Below, in pieces: positions 18,768-28,088 of a DNA stretch of 64,000 nucleotides. The DNA comes from an uncultured Pseudomonadales bacterium (GTDB lineage: Bacteria; Pseudomonadota; Gammaproteobacteria; Pseudomonadales; Azotimanducaceae). The notes under the pieces are model-generated. The model had not been told where the DNA came from. It was given only the letters and a program-made list of their open reading frames with translations, and searched no databases. The position numbers and the translations under genes were made by a program. Within the stretch, counting starts at the first letter, position 1; each line of letters opens with the position of its first letter. The stretch spans positions 3,234,522 through 3,298,521 of the forward strand of contig CATOTI010000002.1 of NCBI GenBank assembly GCA_951813295.1, in the 5' to 3' direction.

Positions 18768-19898
18768 CTAGACCACCATCGGCTGATCGTCTGGCGCGTC
18801 GTGTTGCCCCGGGTGGGCGCGTCGCGCGAGATCAGGGTCGACCGACACGAAGCGGTAGCGACCGTCTTCGTCGAGGCGCCGCTCGATGCGATTACGGTGC
18901 ATCAGCAGATGGCAGTGCGCGATGGCTTCGCCGAGCGCCATCATCTTCTGGCGCGGGTCGAGATCGCGTTTGAAGAGAACGGGCAGGAGATCGAGCGCAG
19001 TTCGGGGCTCCTCGACGCAGCTCTCTTCGATCGCGAGCATCCGATCTTCGTGATGGGCGATCAGGTCGCGTAAGCGTTCTCGGATGCCGTGAAACGGCAG
19101 GTTGTGCGCGGGGAGTACGAGCGTGCGTTCCGGCGTCCTCAGAAACTTGTCGTGCGACTCCATCCAGACCTTGAGCGGATTTGCTTCCGGCTCGGTCACG
19201 TGCACGCTCACGTTCGACGTGATCACAGGCAGGATCTGGTCGCCGGAAATCATGATGCCGAGGCTGTGGCAGTGCAGGCAGGCGTGCTCGGGCGAGTGGC
19301 CGGAACCGACTTCGACGACCCAATCATGATCGCCGATGGTCAGGAGATCGCCGTCTTCGAGGCGGCGATAGCCGCTCGGGAAGGCCGTCGGCATCACCAT
19401 CGCCTGCGCGGCGGCGTTGTCTTTCGAACTCACGCGGGCCTGCCACATCGCCGCCATCTTCTCCATGAAGTCGCTGGGCATGCCGTAGCGGTGATAGAAC
19501 TGCTCGCCGAGCCAGCTCGAATGATGCGAGCCGAATCCCATCGATGAGAACGACTTGGCCTGGTAATACTCGGCGCGCGTCATATAGAGCGGACAACGGA
19601 ACTTGTCGCAGATCATGCCCGCCTGACCGATGTGGTCCGGGTGCATGTGAGTACAGATCACGCCCTTGACCGGCTTTCCACCGAGTTCGTTCTCGAAGAT
19701 CTCGTCCCAGAGTTCTGCCGTCTCCGGATTACCGAGGCCCGTATCGACGACGTAGAAGCCGTCGTGGTCTTCGAGCAGGTAGAGGTTGATGTGGGTGAGC
19801 GAACCGCCAAGCGGCATCGTCAGCCACCTGACGCCGGGCACCACCTCGACGGTCGTACCAGCGGGAGGGTGATCTTGATAGGGGTATTCGAGTGCCAT
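18768..19898 (-). CDS. Metallo-beta-lactamase-fold hydrolase with C-terminal extension
   Basis: 376 residues starting MALEYPYQDH at 19898. The MBL metal motif is THMHPDHIGQ, with VDTGLGNPET before it, GSGHSPEHACL and GDQILPVIT downstream and the last histidine in VLPAHNLPFHG. A helical C-terminal region (HHEDRMLAIEE... LGEAIAHCHLLM) resembles the winged-helix-like tail of LACTB2-type proteins. Distinct from the MBL gene at 17648. Substrate unknown; neighbours point to lipid or CoA-linked metabolism. Confidence 0.88.
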   Translation of the reverse strand: MALEYPYQDHPPAGTTVEVVPGVRWLTMPLGGSLTHINLYLLEDHDGFYVVDTGLGNPETAELWDEIFENELGGKPVKGVICTHMHPDHIGQAGMICDKFRCPLYMTRAEYYQAKSFSSMGFGSHHSSWLGEQFYHRYGMPSDFMEKMAAMWQARVSSKDNAAAQAMVMPTAFPSGYRRLEDGDLLTIGDHDWVVEVGSGHSPEHACLHCHSLGIMISGDQILPVITSNVSVHVTEPEANPLKVWMESHDKFLRTPERTLVLPAHNLPFHGIRERLRDLIAHHEDRMLAIEESCVEEPRTALDLLPVLFKRDLDPRQKMMALGEAIAHCHLLMHRNRIERRLDEDGRYRFVSVDPDLARRAHPGQHDAPDDQPMVV

Positions 19899-20009
19899 GC
19901 GGCGGGAGTATAGCGTCGCGACGATTTCTGATGTCTTGCGACCGGGTTTGGTGGCGCGGCGGCTTGCTAGTTGGCAAGGTTTCGCCTCTAGCGAACCAGG
20001 AGCCGGCCG

Positions 20010-21041
20010 ATGACCAGAATTTCCGACGACCCGCGAATCGACATTCGTATCAAGGCAGCCTTCGGCATGATGCCGGACTCCGAGCCGTTGGAGGACGTCG
20101 CCTCGCGCGAAGAAGTTCTCGCGCTCATGAACTCGCCCGAGGCGGCGGAGCAACGTGCCGCCATGCTCGGCATGATGCAGAGCATGGATCTGGAAGCGAT
20201 CGCACCGAGCGCCGGCATGACGATCACGACGCACGAATTCGAGGCGATGGACGGCAACACGGCGAGTGTTTGCCTGATGCGGCCGGACGGCGACGACGCC
20301 ATCCCCTGTGTTTACTACATCCACGGTGGTGGTATGGCGCTGATGTCCTGCTTCGATCCGATGTATCAGATGTGGGGACGTACGATCGCGGGCCACGGCG
20401 TCGCAGTCGCGATGATCGACTTCCGCAACTGCATCGTGGCGTCCTCGCAAGAAGAAGTCGCGCCCTATCCGGCGGGCTTGAACGACTGCGTTTCGGGGCT
20501 CGATTGGGTACTCGCCAACGCCGATGAACTGGGCATCGACGCGACCCGCGTCATCATTGCGGGCGAGAGCGGCGGCGGAAATCTAACCCTCGCCACGGGC
20601 CTTCGGCTCTTGCAGGAAGGTCGGGTCGACATCGTGCAGGCGCTCTATGCCCTCTGCCCCTACATTCGCGGCTCCTGGCCGCATCCCGACTGCCCTTCGT
20701 CGGTCGAGAACAACGGACTTTTCCTCGACCTCCACAACAACCACATCCCCATGGGGTACGGCATCGACGAACTCGAGGCCGGCAATCCGCTCGCCTGGCC
20801 GAGTTTTGCGACGGAAGACGACGTGAAGGGACTCGTGCCGACCACGATCGTGGTGAACGAATGTGATCCGTTGCGTGACGAAGGCATCAACTTCTACCGC
20901 GTGCTGCAGAACGCCGGCGTTCCGTCGCAATGTCGTGAGGTGAAAGGCACGACGCACGGCGGGGATCTGATGGTGCAAGTCTGCCCGGACATCTCGCACG
21001 AGACCGCGGCGTCGATTGCTCGAGTGTGCCGGGGCGCCTGA
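20010..21041 (+). CDS. Alpha/beta hydrolase, hormone-sensitive-lipase type
   Basis: 343 residues. The oxyanion-hole motif HGGG lies in YYIHGGGMALMS, the nucleophile serine in IIAGESGGGNL, the acidic residue in VVNECDPLRDEG, and the histidine in GTTHGGDLM. This is the HSL/family IV carboxylesterase layout. It would hydrolyse short-chain or cyclic esters. A Shine-Dalgarno-like AGGAGCC precedes the ATG. It is followed 68 bases later by an acyl-CoA dehydrogenase, so a shared pathway is likely. Confidence 0.9.
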   Translation: MTRISDDPRIDIRIKAAFGMMPDSEPLEDVASREEVLALMNSPEAAEQRAAMLGMMQSMDLEAIAPSAGMTITTHEFEAMDGNTASVCLMRPDGDDAIPCVYYIHGGGMALMSCFDPMYQMWGRTIAGHGVAVAMIDFRNCIVASSQEEVAPYPAGLNDCVSGLDWVLANADELGIDATRVIIAGESGGGNLTLATGLRLLQEGRVDIVQALYALCPYIRGSWPHPDCPSSVENNGLFLDLHNNHIPMGYGIDELEAGNPLAWPSFATEDDVKGLVPTTIVVNECDPLRDEGINFYRVLQNAGVPSQCREVKGTTHGGDLMVQVCPDISHETAASIARVCRGA

Positions 21042-21109
21042 GGCCCCGATCTCGTTCGACATCGATTACATTAGCCGGCTCTCGAGCCCAGACAAGAAGG
21101 CAAAAACCC

Positions 21110-22366
21110 ATGGCGATGAACGTCAAACCCGTCCCGACACTGGACGATGAGGTCAACGAGGTCCGAATTGCGACGGCCGAGATCGTCAACAACGACATCC
21201 TGCCGATCGAGGACAAGCTCTACGGTTGGCGCCGCGATGGCGGGCGCAACACCGAGGAGGCGATCCAGGAAGCGAAGGATCTTCGTCAAGAGATCCAGGA
21301 GAAGGTCAAACAAGCGAAGCTATGGGCGCCGCACATGCCGCCGGAGTTCGGTGGCATGGGACTCTCGTTCATGCAGCACGCCTTCATGAACGAAATCCTC
21401 GCCTACAGCCCGGGCGCCGCGTCGCTCTTCGGGGTTGTCGCACCGAACTCGGGTAATCAGAAGATCCTCGTCAAATACGGTACGCCCGAGCAGCACGAAA
21501 AGTGGCTGAAGCCGCTGACCGAAGGGCGGATGCAATCGGGTTATTCGATGACGGAGCCCCACAACGCGGGCTCTGATCCACGATCCATTCAGACGCGTGC
21601 GGAGCTCGACGGTGACGAGTGGGTCATCAACGGCCACAAGTGGTTCACGTCGAATGGCCACGCCGCCGACTTCTACATCGTGATGTGCCGGACGGCCGAT
21701 CCGGACGATCCGGGCGGCGCAAACGAGAAAATGACGCAAATCATCGTGCCGAAGAACACGCCCGGCGTGAACATCGTGCGCGGCGTCCCGGTGTGGGGCA
21801 AAGCGTCGAGCCACTGCGAGATCATTTACGAGAACGTTCGTGTGCCGAAATCGAATCAGCTCGGCGGCACGGGCACCGGTCACCAGGCGGCGCAGGATCG
21901 GCTCGGCGCTGGCCGTGTCTACCATTGCATGAACTCGGTCGGTTCGATGTGGCGCTGCTTCGATCTCATGATCGATCGGATCATGACGCGCAAAGTGCAC
22001 GGCGGAGAGTTGCTCGAGAACAAGCAGTTCATGCAGGGATTCATCGCCGATTCCTACATGGATATTCAGAGTTCACGTCTGATGGTTGTCGACTGTGCGG
22101 CCAAGATGGAGGAGGGCGCGGACGCCCGGACTGATATTTCGTCGATCAAGATCTTCGTGCCGGCCGCCTACCATCGTGTGGTCGACCGCGCGATCCAGGT
22201 CTACGGCGCGGCCGGCGTGTCGGGCGATTTCCCGTTTGCCGGGATGTACGAAGGCGCTCGAACGCTGCGCCTGGCCGATGGGCCGGACGAGGTACACAAG
22301 ATTCTGATCGCGAAGAACGTCCTGCGGCGCTACCACGCTGGGGAGTCCTGGGATTTCGGGAACTAG
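21110..22366 (+). CDS. Acyl-CoA dehydrogenase (ACAD11-like)
   Basis: 418 residues starting MAMNVKPVPT. It has the three-domain ACAD layout: FGGMGLSFMQHAFMNEIL, the FAD/substrate motif GYSMTEPHNAGSDP, WVINGHKWFTSN, and the C-terminal YGAAGVSGDFPFAGMYEGART. The ACAD10/11 type acts on long or branched and hydroxylated acyl-CoAs. It catalyses alpha-beta desaturation of an acyl-CoA with electrons passing to ETF. The following hydratase-like gene begins 25 bases downstream. Confidence 0.93.
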   Translation: MAMNVKPVPTLDDEVNEVRIATAEIVNNDILPIEDKLYGWRRDGGRNTEEAIQEAKDLRQEIQEKVKQAKLWAPHMPPEFGGMGLSFMQHAFMNEILAYSPGAASLFGVVAPNSGNQKILVKYGTPEQHEKWLKPLTEGRMQSGYSMTEPHNAGSDPRSIQTRAELDGDEWVINGHKWFTSNGHAADFYIVMCRTADPDDPGGANEKMTQIIVPKNTPGVNIVRGVPVWGKASSHCEIIYENVRVPKSNQLGGTGTGHQAAQDRLGAGRVYHCMNSVGSMWRCFDLMIDRIMTRKVHGGELLENKQFMQGFIADSYMDIQSSRLMVVDCAAKMEEGADARTDISSIKIFVPAAYHRVVDRAIQVYGAAGVSGDFPFAGMYEGARTLRLADGPDEVHKILIAKNVLRRYHAGESWDFGN

Positions 22367-22391
22367 TCGAACAAGCACGAGGGGAGGAACC

Positions 22392-23096
22392 ATGGAGCAA
22401 CTCGTTAACGAGATGGCGGCGTCGATCAAGGCCGGACAGGCACTACCGAAGATGCCGGGGGATTTGAGCCTGGATGACGCGTACGACCTGCAGAAAGCCG
22501 TGGTCGTGGCGGTCGCTGACGGAAACGTCTCGGGCTTGAAGGCGGGCATGACGGCGCCGGCTGGGCAGCAGGCGTTCGGATTGACGCATCCATTGATCGG
22601 CAGCCTTTACGGTGCCGGTGCGCTCGAAGCAGGCGTGTCTTTTGCTAGTGGTCCTGGGGTCAGCCTCGAGTGCGAGATCGGTATCGTGATCGATGCGGAC
22701 GGCAAGCCGAAGTCGGCAGGACCCGTGATCGAGGTGCCGCGGATGGCATTTCATGACGACGAAGACCGTACCGGTATCAACCTGACCGCCTGCAACATCG
22801 CCGCGGACCGATACATCCTCGGTGAGCAGCAGGCGGTCCGCGATTCCTACGACGACATCAACGTGTCGTTGACCCGGGACGGCGAAGCGGTGACAGCGGC
22901 GCCAGCCTCGGATGCGCTCGGTGGGCCCCACGCGGCGCTCGAGTGGATGTTGAACGAGGCGAGCGGGCGTGGACTCGCGATCGCCGACGGCATGCTCTTG
23001 ATCACCGGCGCGTGCGGCGGTATTCATCCCGCGGTGCCCGGTCACTACGTCGCGGACTACGGATCGCTCGGCAAGATCGAGTTTACCGTCACCTGA
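22392..23096 (+). CDS. 2-keto-4-pentenoate hydratase / fumarylacetoacetate hydrolase-fold protein
   Basis: 234 residues, ATG preceded by GAGGGGAGGAACC. The segment ECEIGIVIDADG carries the E-x-E metal ligands of the FAH fold, and DDEDRTG with NIAADRYILGEQQ aligns with the MhpD/HpcG/XylJ hydratases of meta-cleavage pathways. Expected role: Mg-dependent hydration of a 2-hydroxydienoate-type compound. No ring-cleavage dioxygenase is nearby, so the natural substrate is uncertain. Confidence 0.82.
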   Translation: MEQLVNEMAASIKAGQALPKMPGDLSLDDAYDLQKAVVVAVADGNVSGLKAGMTAPAGQQAFGLTHPLIGSLYGAGALEAGVSFASGPGVSLECEIGIVIDADGKPKSAGPVIEVPRMAFHDDEDRTGINLTACNIAADRYILGEQQAVRDSYDDINVSLTRDGEAVTAAPASDALGGPHAALEWMLNEASGRGLAIADGMLLITGACGGIHPAVPGHYVADYGSLGKIEFTVT

Positions 23097-23098
23097 TC

Positions 23099-23542
23099 GT
23101 GAGCGAGTCCGGGCCGGGCGAGTTCACGACGGACGAACTCGCCGACTTCAACTCGAGGCTGCCGCCGGCGACGCACACGTACGGCGGTGAGATTGCCGCC
23201 GGATCGTCCGATGACGGCTGGCTCGAGATGACGTTCGAGATGCAGCCTGAGTTCTGTCACGCCCTCGGCCTGCAGGGCGGTTTCGTCGCTGGCATGCTCG
23301 ACACCGCGATGGCGCGGATGTTGATCGTCTGCTCGGGCGAGACGTTGCGGCCACCGACGTTGGAGCTGAAGGTCAGCTACCTCGCGCCGGGCGGGCCGGG
23401 TCACTATCGAGTCCGTGCCGATATCGATAAGCAGGGCAAGAGCATCGCGTTCACGCGCGCGAGTCTTTTTGATGCCGACGAAACGCTTATCGCGAAAGCA
23501 ACCGCGACCGCTCGTCTGATCCCGGGGCGCGCGGAACAGTGA
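23099..23542 (+). CDS. PaaI-family hotdog thioesterase
   Basis: 147 residues with GTG start two bases after the hydratase stop. The hotdog core is [29 protein letters not shown], followed by [12 protein letters not shown] and ATARLIPG. It is a paralogue of the thioesterase at 7731, sharing the PEFCH...GGFVAG stretch. It probably releases a free acid from a CoA ester made in this operon. No clear ribosome-binding site precedes it, so translational coupling is likely. Confidence 0.85.
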   Translation: MSESGPGEFTTDELADFNSRLPPATHTYGGEIAAGSSDDGWLEMTFEMQPEFCHALGLQGGFVAGMLDTAMARMLIVCSGETLRPPTLELKVSYLAPGGPGHYRVRADIDKQGKSIAFTRASLFDADETLIAKATATARLIPGRAEQ

Positions 23543-23564
23543 CCGCCTCGACGGCACGGCTGGT

Positions 23565-24215
23565 GTGAAACTCGAGTTCTCCCACCTCGAGACGAGTGAG
23601 ATGCGGGCTCGGGCGAAAGCTTTTCTCGAGGCGCTCAGAAAACGCAGGACCGTGCGCGATTTCACGTCAGAGCCGATCCCTGAAGGAGTCCTGGAAGATG
23701 CGATTCGCGTGGCGGCCACGGCGCCGTCCGGGGCGAACCGACAGCCCTGGCATTTTGTCGTCGTCCGGGAAGCGGGACTCAAGAAGCGAATACGTGAAGC
23801 GGCGGAAGCGGAAGAGCGTGCTTTCTACGATGGCCGGGCGTCCGACGAATGGCTGGACGCGCTAGAGCCGATCGGTACCGATGCGCACAAACCGTTTCTC
23901 GAGATGGCACCGGCGCTTGTTGCGATCTTCCTCGAACGGTACGCCGTCGATGCCGATGGGGCGCACATCAAGAACTACTACATGCCGGAGTCTGTCGGCA
24001 TTGCGACGGGTTTCTTGATCGCGGCGCTGCACGATGCGGGCCTGGCGACGCTCACGCACACACCGAGCCCGATGGGGTTCTTGAACGAGTTGCTCGAACG
24101 TCCGAAGAACGAGCGTCCCTTCCTGCTCCTCGTGGTTGGTCTGCCGACCGAGGATGCCGAGGTGCCGGACATCGAACGCAAGTCGCTCGACGAGGTAATG
24201 ACGGTCTTCGATTGA
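23565..24215 (+). CDS. Nitroreductase-fold flavoprotein, iodotyrosine-deiodinase-like
   Basis: 216 residues from GTG 23565 (an ATG at 23598 is a possible alternative). FMN contacts are [17 protein letters not shown] and the C-terminal [13 protein letters not shown]. The lid residues that bind iodotyrosine zwitterion in IYD (Glu-x3-Tyr and Lys 21 residues after the Tyr; human E157, Y161, K182) are all present as E84, Y88 and K109 with the same spacing. IYD catalyses reductive dehalogenation of halotyrosines. In bacteria the physiological substrate is not settled. Confidence 0.85.
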   Translation: MKLEFSHLETSEMRARAKAFLEALRKRRTVRDFTSEPIPEGVLEDAIRVAATAPSGANRQPWHFVVVREAGLKKRIREAAEAEERAFYDGRASDEWLDALEPIGTDAHKPFLEMAPALVAIFLERYAVDADGAHIKNYYMPESVGIATGFLIAALHDAGLATLTHTPSPMGFLNELLERPKNERPFLLLVVGLPTEDAEVPDIERKSLDEVMTVFD

Positions 24216-24247
24216 GCTTCTGAGCCTCTTCGATAGGATGCGGGTGC

Positions 24248-26572
24248 ATGGCACCTCTGCAGCGTTTTCGTATCGTCGAGATCGGTACCGGTCCGGTATC
24301 CGGCCTGGCCGCAATGATCCTGGCCGATTTCGGCGCCGACGTGATCCGCGTCGAACCGGCCGGGGGTGATCCCTGGCGCGACAAACCGTCGTACAGGCTT
24401 TGGACGCGCGGTAAGCGAATCGTCGAGCTTGATGCCGTTGATGATCGGCAACGCATTCTTCATCTCGTCGAGGGCGCCGACGGTGTGCTGACGACCTGGA
24501 GCAAGGATCAGCGCGAAGCGCTCGGTTTGTCGGTCGAGTCACTCGAGCGCGACAACCTCGTCATCGGTGTGATCAGCGGATTCGGCGAAACGGGGCCCTA
24601 TGCGGGCTATCCGGCCTACGAAGGTGTCGTTGCGGCCAAGTTTGGTCGGATGAAGGGTTTCGAAGGCGTGGCGGATCGTGGGGGCCCGAACTACGCGGCT
24701 GTGCAGGTGGCCACCCACGCGACGGCACAATCGGCGGCGACCGCGATGTTGGCCGCACTCGTGGGGCGTGAAGCCACTGGGATCGCCCAGTCGTTCGATA
24801 CCTCGCTCCTGCGTGGACTCCTGCCTTACGAGATGGGCCAGCTCTCGTTCCTGCAGTTGCAACAACGCGGTGTGATGGCGACCCCGCCGGTCAACCGCAC
24901 GGCATCGTCATTCATGCCGACCTTGAACTATCAGCCGGTGCGAACAAAGGACGGACGTTGGCTACAACTCGGCAATCTCCTGCCGCATCTTTTCGCCAAT
25001 TTCCTGCGCGCGGTCGGTCTCGACGACGTGCTCACCGATCCGGTTTACGAAGGTCCCCCGGCGCGCTGGGCGAGGGACGACCGCGAAGCGCTGCGCGATC
25101 GGATTCTCGAAGCCATGCAAACGAGACCCCGCGACGAATGGACTGAACGCTTCGTCGCGGATGGGGGCATCGTTTCGCATGCCTATCAGACGACGCAGGA
25201 TGCGCTCGATGATCCGGACGTCGTAACGAATGGCCACGTCGTCGATCGTGATGGCATTCGCCAGCTCGGTTTGGTGGCGAACCTCACCGAAACGCCGGGC
25301 GACGTCGGATCTCCGGCGCTTCGCGTCGCAGCCGACGCCATCGAACCGCGCATCACCGAGCGGCGGAGCACGGCCGTACGGGGGCCGAAAAAGCCGCTCG
25401 CCGGTATCACGGTCGTCGAGAGTGCCACGATCATCGCCGCACCTTTGGGCGCATCCGTGCTCGCGGATCTCGGCGCGCGTGTCATCAAGGTCGAACCGCT
25501 CACGGGGGATCCGTTTCGTGAGATGTCGCGCGGTCTCGGATCATCGAAATGTAATGCCGGTAAAGACAGCATCTGTCTCGATCTCAAGTCGTTCGAGGGC
25601 CAGCGGATCGCCGAGGAACTCGCGGCCAAAGCCGACGTCTGGGTCCACAACTACCGAATCGGTGTCCCCGAGAAACTCGGCATCGGTTACGACGATCTGG
25701 CGGCGGTGAATCCGGGATTGGTCTACGTATCCGCCAACGGTTATGGCCCGGCCGGTCCGGGGGCGCCACGACCATCGACGCATCCGATGCCGGGGGCAGC
25801 GCTCGGCGGCGTTGTCTGGCAGATCGGTGGTCTGCCGCCGACCGAAGACGTTCTCGATATCGGCGAGATCCGTGAGATGTCGCGCCGCCTGATGCGCGCC
25901 AACGAAGTGAACCCCGATCCGAATACATCGATGGTCGTCGCGACGGCGGCGATGTTGGGACTCGCCGCGCGGCGCGCCCACGGCCGGGGCCAGAAGATCC
26001 TGGTCGATATGTTCGGCGCGAATGCCTACGCCAACTGGGACGATTTCCTGAGCTACGACGGCAAGCCGGAACGACCGCCGGTCGACCGGGACGGCCTCGG
26101 GGTCTCGCCGCTCTGTCGGTTGTATCCCTGTGCCGAGGGCTGGGTGTTCCTGCAGATCGAGGCGGCGGATGAGTGGGACGAGTTCGCTCGAGTGCTCGAA
26201 CTCGACGTCGATATGAATGCCCCTGGGCTGGAAACCGTGCTGGCCGAGCGTTTCCAGCAGGAAAGCGCCGCTGATTTCGAAGCGCGGTTGGCTCCGAAAG
26301 GCGTCGGATGTGTCGTGGCGGACGGTGCGCTACCGGCCGAATTCCTGCTGAATGATCCGCATTCGACCGCGGAGGAACTCGTGGTGACGAGCCCGCATCC
26401 CGAATGGGGTGACCACCTTCGCTACGGCCCGATGGCCAGGTTTGGGACGACACGTGGTTTCCGCGGGCCCGACGTGGCCGGTGGGTCGACGAGAAAAATC
26501 CTTGCGGAACTTGGATATACGCCCGCGGAGGTGGAAAATCTTCTGACCGACCGACGGGTTAATGCCACGTGA
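24248..26572 (+). CDS. Double-domain CaiB/BaiF (family III) CoA transferase
   Basis: 774 residues made of two full family III CoA-transferase modules. Module one (about 1-380) has ILADFGADVIRVEPAGGDPW and the candidate catalytic aspartate near 183 in SFDTSLL. Module two starts near 381 with KPLAGITVVES, has LADLGARVIKVEP, and its aspartate lies near 586 in ILVDMFG. The normal enzyme is a dimer of 400-residue chains, so this is a fused dimer. It moves CoA between carboxylic acids, presumably within the surrounding catabolic set. Confidence 0.92.
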   Translation: MAPLQRFRIVEIGTGPVSGLAAMILADFGADVIRVEPAGGDPWRDKPSYRLWTRGKRIVELDAVDDRQRILHLVEGADGVLTTWSKDQREALGLSVESLERDNLVIGVISGFGETGPYAGYPAYEGVVAAKFGRMKGFEGVADRGGPNYAAVQVATHATAQSAATAMLAALVGREATGIAQSFDTSLLRGLLPYEMGQLSFLQLQQRGVMATPPVNRTASSFMPTLNYQPVRTKDGRWLQLGNLLPHLFANFLRAVGLDDVLTDPVYEGPPARWARDDREALRDRILEAMQTRPRDEWTERFVADGGIVSHAYQTTQDALDDPDVVTNGHVVDRDGIRQLGLVANLTETPGDVGSPALRVAADAIEPRITERRSTAVRGPKKPLAGITVVESATIIAAPLGASVLADLGARVIKVEPLTGDPFREMSRGLGSSKCNAGKDSICLDLKSFEGQRIAEELAAKADVWVHNYRIGVPEKLGIGYDDLAAVNPGLVYVSANGYGPAGPGAPRPSTHPMPGAALGGVVWQIGGLPPTEDVLDIGEIREMSRRLMRANEVNPDPNTSMVVATAAMLGLAARRAHGRGQKILVDMFGANAYANWDDFLSYDGKPERPPVDRDGLGVSPLCRLYPCAEGWVFLQIEAADEWDEFARVLELDVDMNAPGLETVLAERFQQESAADFEARLAPKGVGCVVADGALPAEFLLNDPHSTAEELVVTSPHPEWGDHLRYGPMARFGTTRGFRGPDVAGGSTRKILAELGYTPAEVENLLTDRRVNAT

Positions 26573-27522
26573 ACGATCGAACGAGAACAATCACCGAACT
26601 CGCGAAGCCGACGGAATACTTGTCGCGTGAGCAGATCACTGGATTCCGCACCGTCGTGCCGTGGCGCGCCACGTGGCTGCTGGTGCACTGCTGGCTGGTG
26701 ATTCTCGGTACGTGGATCGTTTGCGCCATCTGGCCCAACCCCGTGACGATCACGCTCGGTGTCTTCGTGATCGGCGCGCGCCAACTGGGCCTTGGGGTTC
26801 TGAACCACGACGCGGCGCATCACACGCTCTATAAAAACCGGCCGCTGAACGACTGGGTGGCCGAGTGGATCACCAACCGGCCACTTTTCGGCGCAACCGT
26901 GGTGCCCTATCGCGTCTACCACCTCGATCACCACAAATACACGCAGCAGCCGAACGATCCGGATCTCCATCTGTCGGCGCCGTTCCCGATCTCCAAGAAG
27001 AGCCTGGCGCGTAAGTTGATTCGTGACCTGACCGGCCAAACCGGTTGGAAGCAGCACGTCGGGACCATCAAGGGCGCGTTCGGCAAGGACGCGGATCCGA
27101 AGAAGCGATGGCAGCGCTTCATGCGCCGCCTCGGCCCGAACATCCTGATCAATCTCGTCTTCCTCGCCGGGTTCGCGGCAGCCGGTGTCTGGTACCTGTA
27201 CTTCCTGCTCTGGGTATTGCCCGTCTTTACCTGGCAACTGGCGATCTCGCGGATTCGCAATATCGGTGAACACGCGGCGGTGCCCGACGACAACGACCGG
27301 CTACGCAATACGCGAACGACCACGGCGGGACTTCTGACGCGCGCGTTCATTGCCCCGTATTACGTCAACTACCACCTCGAGCATCACCTGCTCGTGTCGT
27401 GTCCCTGCTACAAGCTGCCCGCCATGCATCGTGCCCTGATCGACAAGGGGTTGCGCGATCAAATGGAGCTCAAGCCCAACTACTGGAAGATGCTGGACCA
27501 CGCCACGAGCGCCCCCGCATGA
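26569..27522 (+). CDS. Membrane fatty acid desaturase / hydroxylase-family di-iron enzyme
   Basis: 317 residues from a GTG that overlaps the preceding stop (GTGA). Three histidine boxes are visible: NHDAAHH near residue 80, HLDHHK near residue 120, and HLEHH near residue 270. Hydrophobic segments surround residues 40-75 and 195-225. Boxes and size fit the acyl-lipid or acyl-CoA desaturase superfamily. Regioselectivity and substrate cannot be told. It is coupled by ATGA to the next gene. Confidence 0.88.
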   Translation: MNDRTRTITELAKPTEYLSREQITGFRTVVPWRATWLLVHCWLVILGTWIVCAIWPNPVTITLGVFVIGARQLGLGVLNHDAAHHTLYKNRPLNDWVAEWITNRPLFGATVVPYRVYHLDHHKYTQQPNDPDLHLSAPFPISKKSLARKLIRDLTGQTGWKQHVGTIKGAFGKDADPKKRWQRFMRRLGPNILINLVFLAGFAAAGVWYLYFLLWVLPVFTWQLAISRIRNIGEHAAVPDDNDRLRNTRTTTAGLLTRAFIAPYYVNYHLEHHLLVSCPCYKLPAMHRALIDKGLRDQMELKPNYWKMLDHATSAPA

Positions 27523-28088
27523 ACCCGCGCGCGGTGGCGTTTGCCGCCGTTCTGGCCGTGTTACTCGGCGGCGGCGCGTTTGCGCTTTACGTTATGCCGG
27601 ACGATCTACCGCCGGCGACGGAATCGGCGGCGTTGCCGAGCATCGTGCGCGAATACATCGAACCACTTCGCGATATCACCGTGGTCAGCCATCCGAGCAC
27701 CTGCCGAACGAACCAGACGACGACGGCATCGGTGCCCGGCGATCTTTTCGCCGCGTTCCTCGGTGCGAATGAACCGGGTGTCGGATCGATCGACCTCGGT
27801 CGGTTCTCGAAACGCCTCGAGCTCGACGAATCGGCGACGGATCCCGTGACGCTGTCGATTCGCCTCAATCGTCCGGTCGTTGCCGTCTCGAGAATGGGGA
27901 TGGCGGGCGATCAGGGCCTCGTCTGCGTCGAAGTCTTCGGCGCGGAAGAACGCGGCTTTTTCATCATCACAGAACGCGACGCTCGAGGCCGGTGGACGGC
28001 GAAGGCCGAGTACGACGCGTGGGAGCAAGGCGATCCGACACCCTGGGATACCGCACCCGAGGAGCTCCCCGATGGGACGCAGCTCTAA
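27519..28088 (+). CDS. Hypothetical secreted or membrane-anchored protein
   Basis: 189 residues starting MNPRAVAFAA. One N-terminal hydrophobic segment (about residues 6-26) is a signal peptide or anchor, after which the protein is soluble with two cysteines. I recognise no domain. The ATG overlaps the desaturase stop and its end overlaps the start of the MltF gene by 17 bases, so it is part of a tightly packed operon. Its role could be envelope-related. Confidence 0.65.
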   Translation: MNPRAVAFAAVLAVLLGGGAFALYVMPDDLPPATESAALPSIVREYIEPLRDITVVSHPSTCRTNQTTTASVPGDLFAAFLGANEPGVGSIDLGRFSKRLELDESATDPVTLSIRLNRPVVAVSRMGMAGDQGLVCVEVFGAEERGFFIITERDARGRWTAKAEYDAWEQGDPTPWDTAPEELPDGTQL

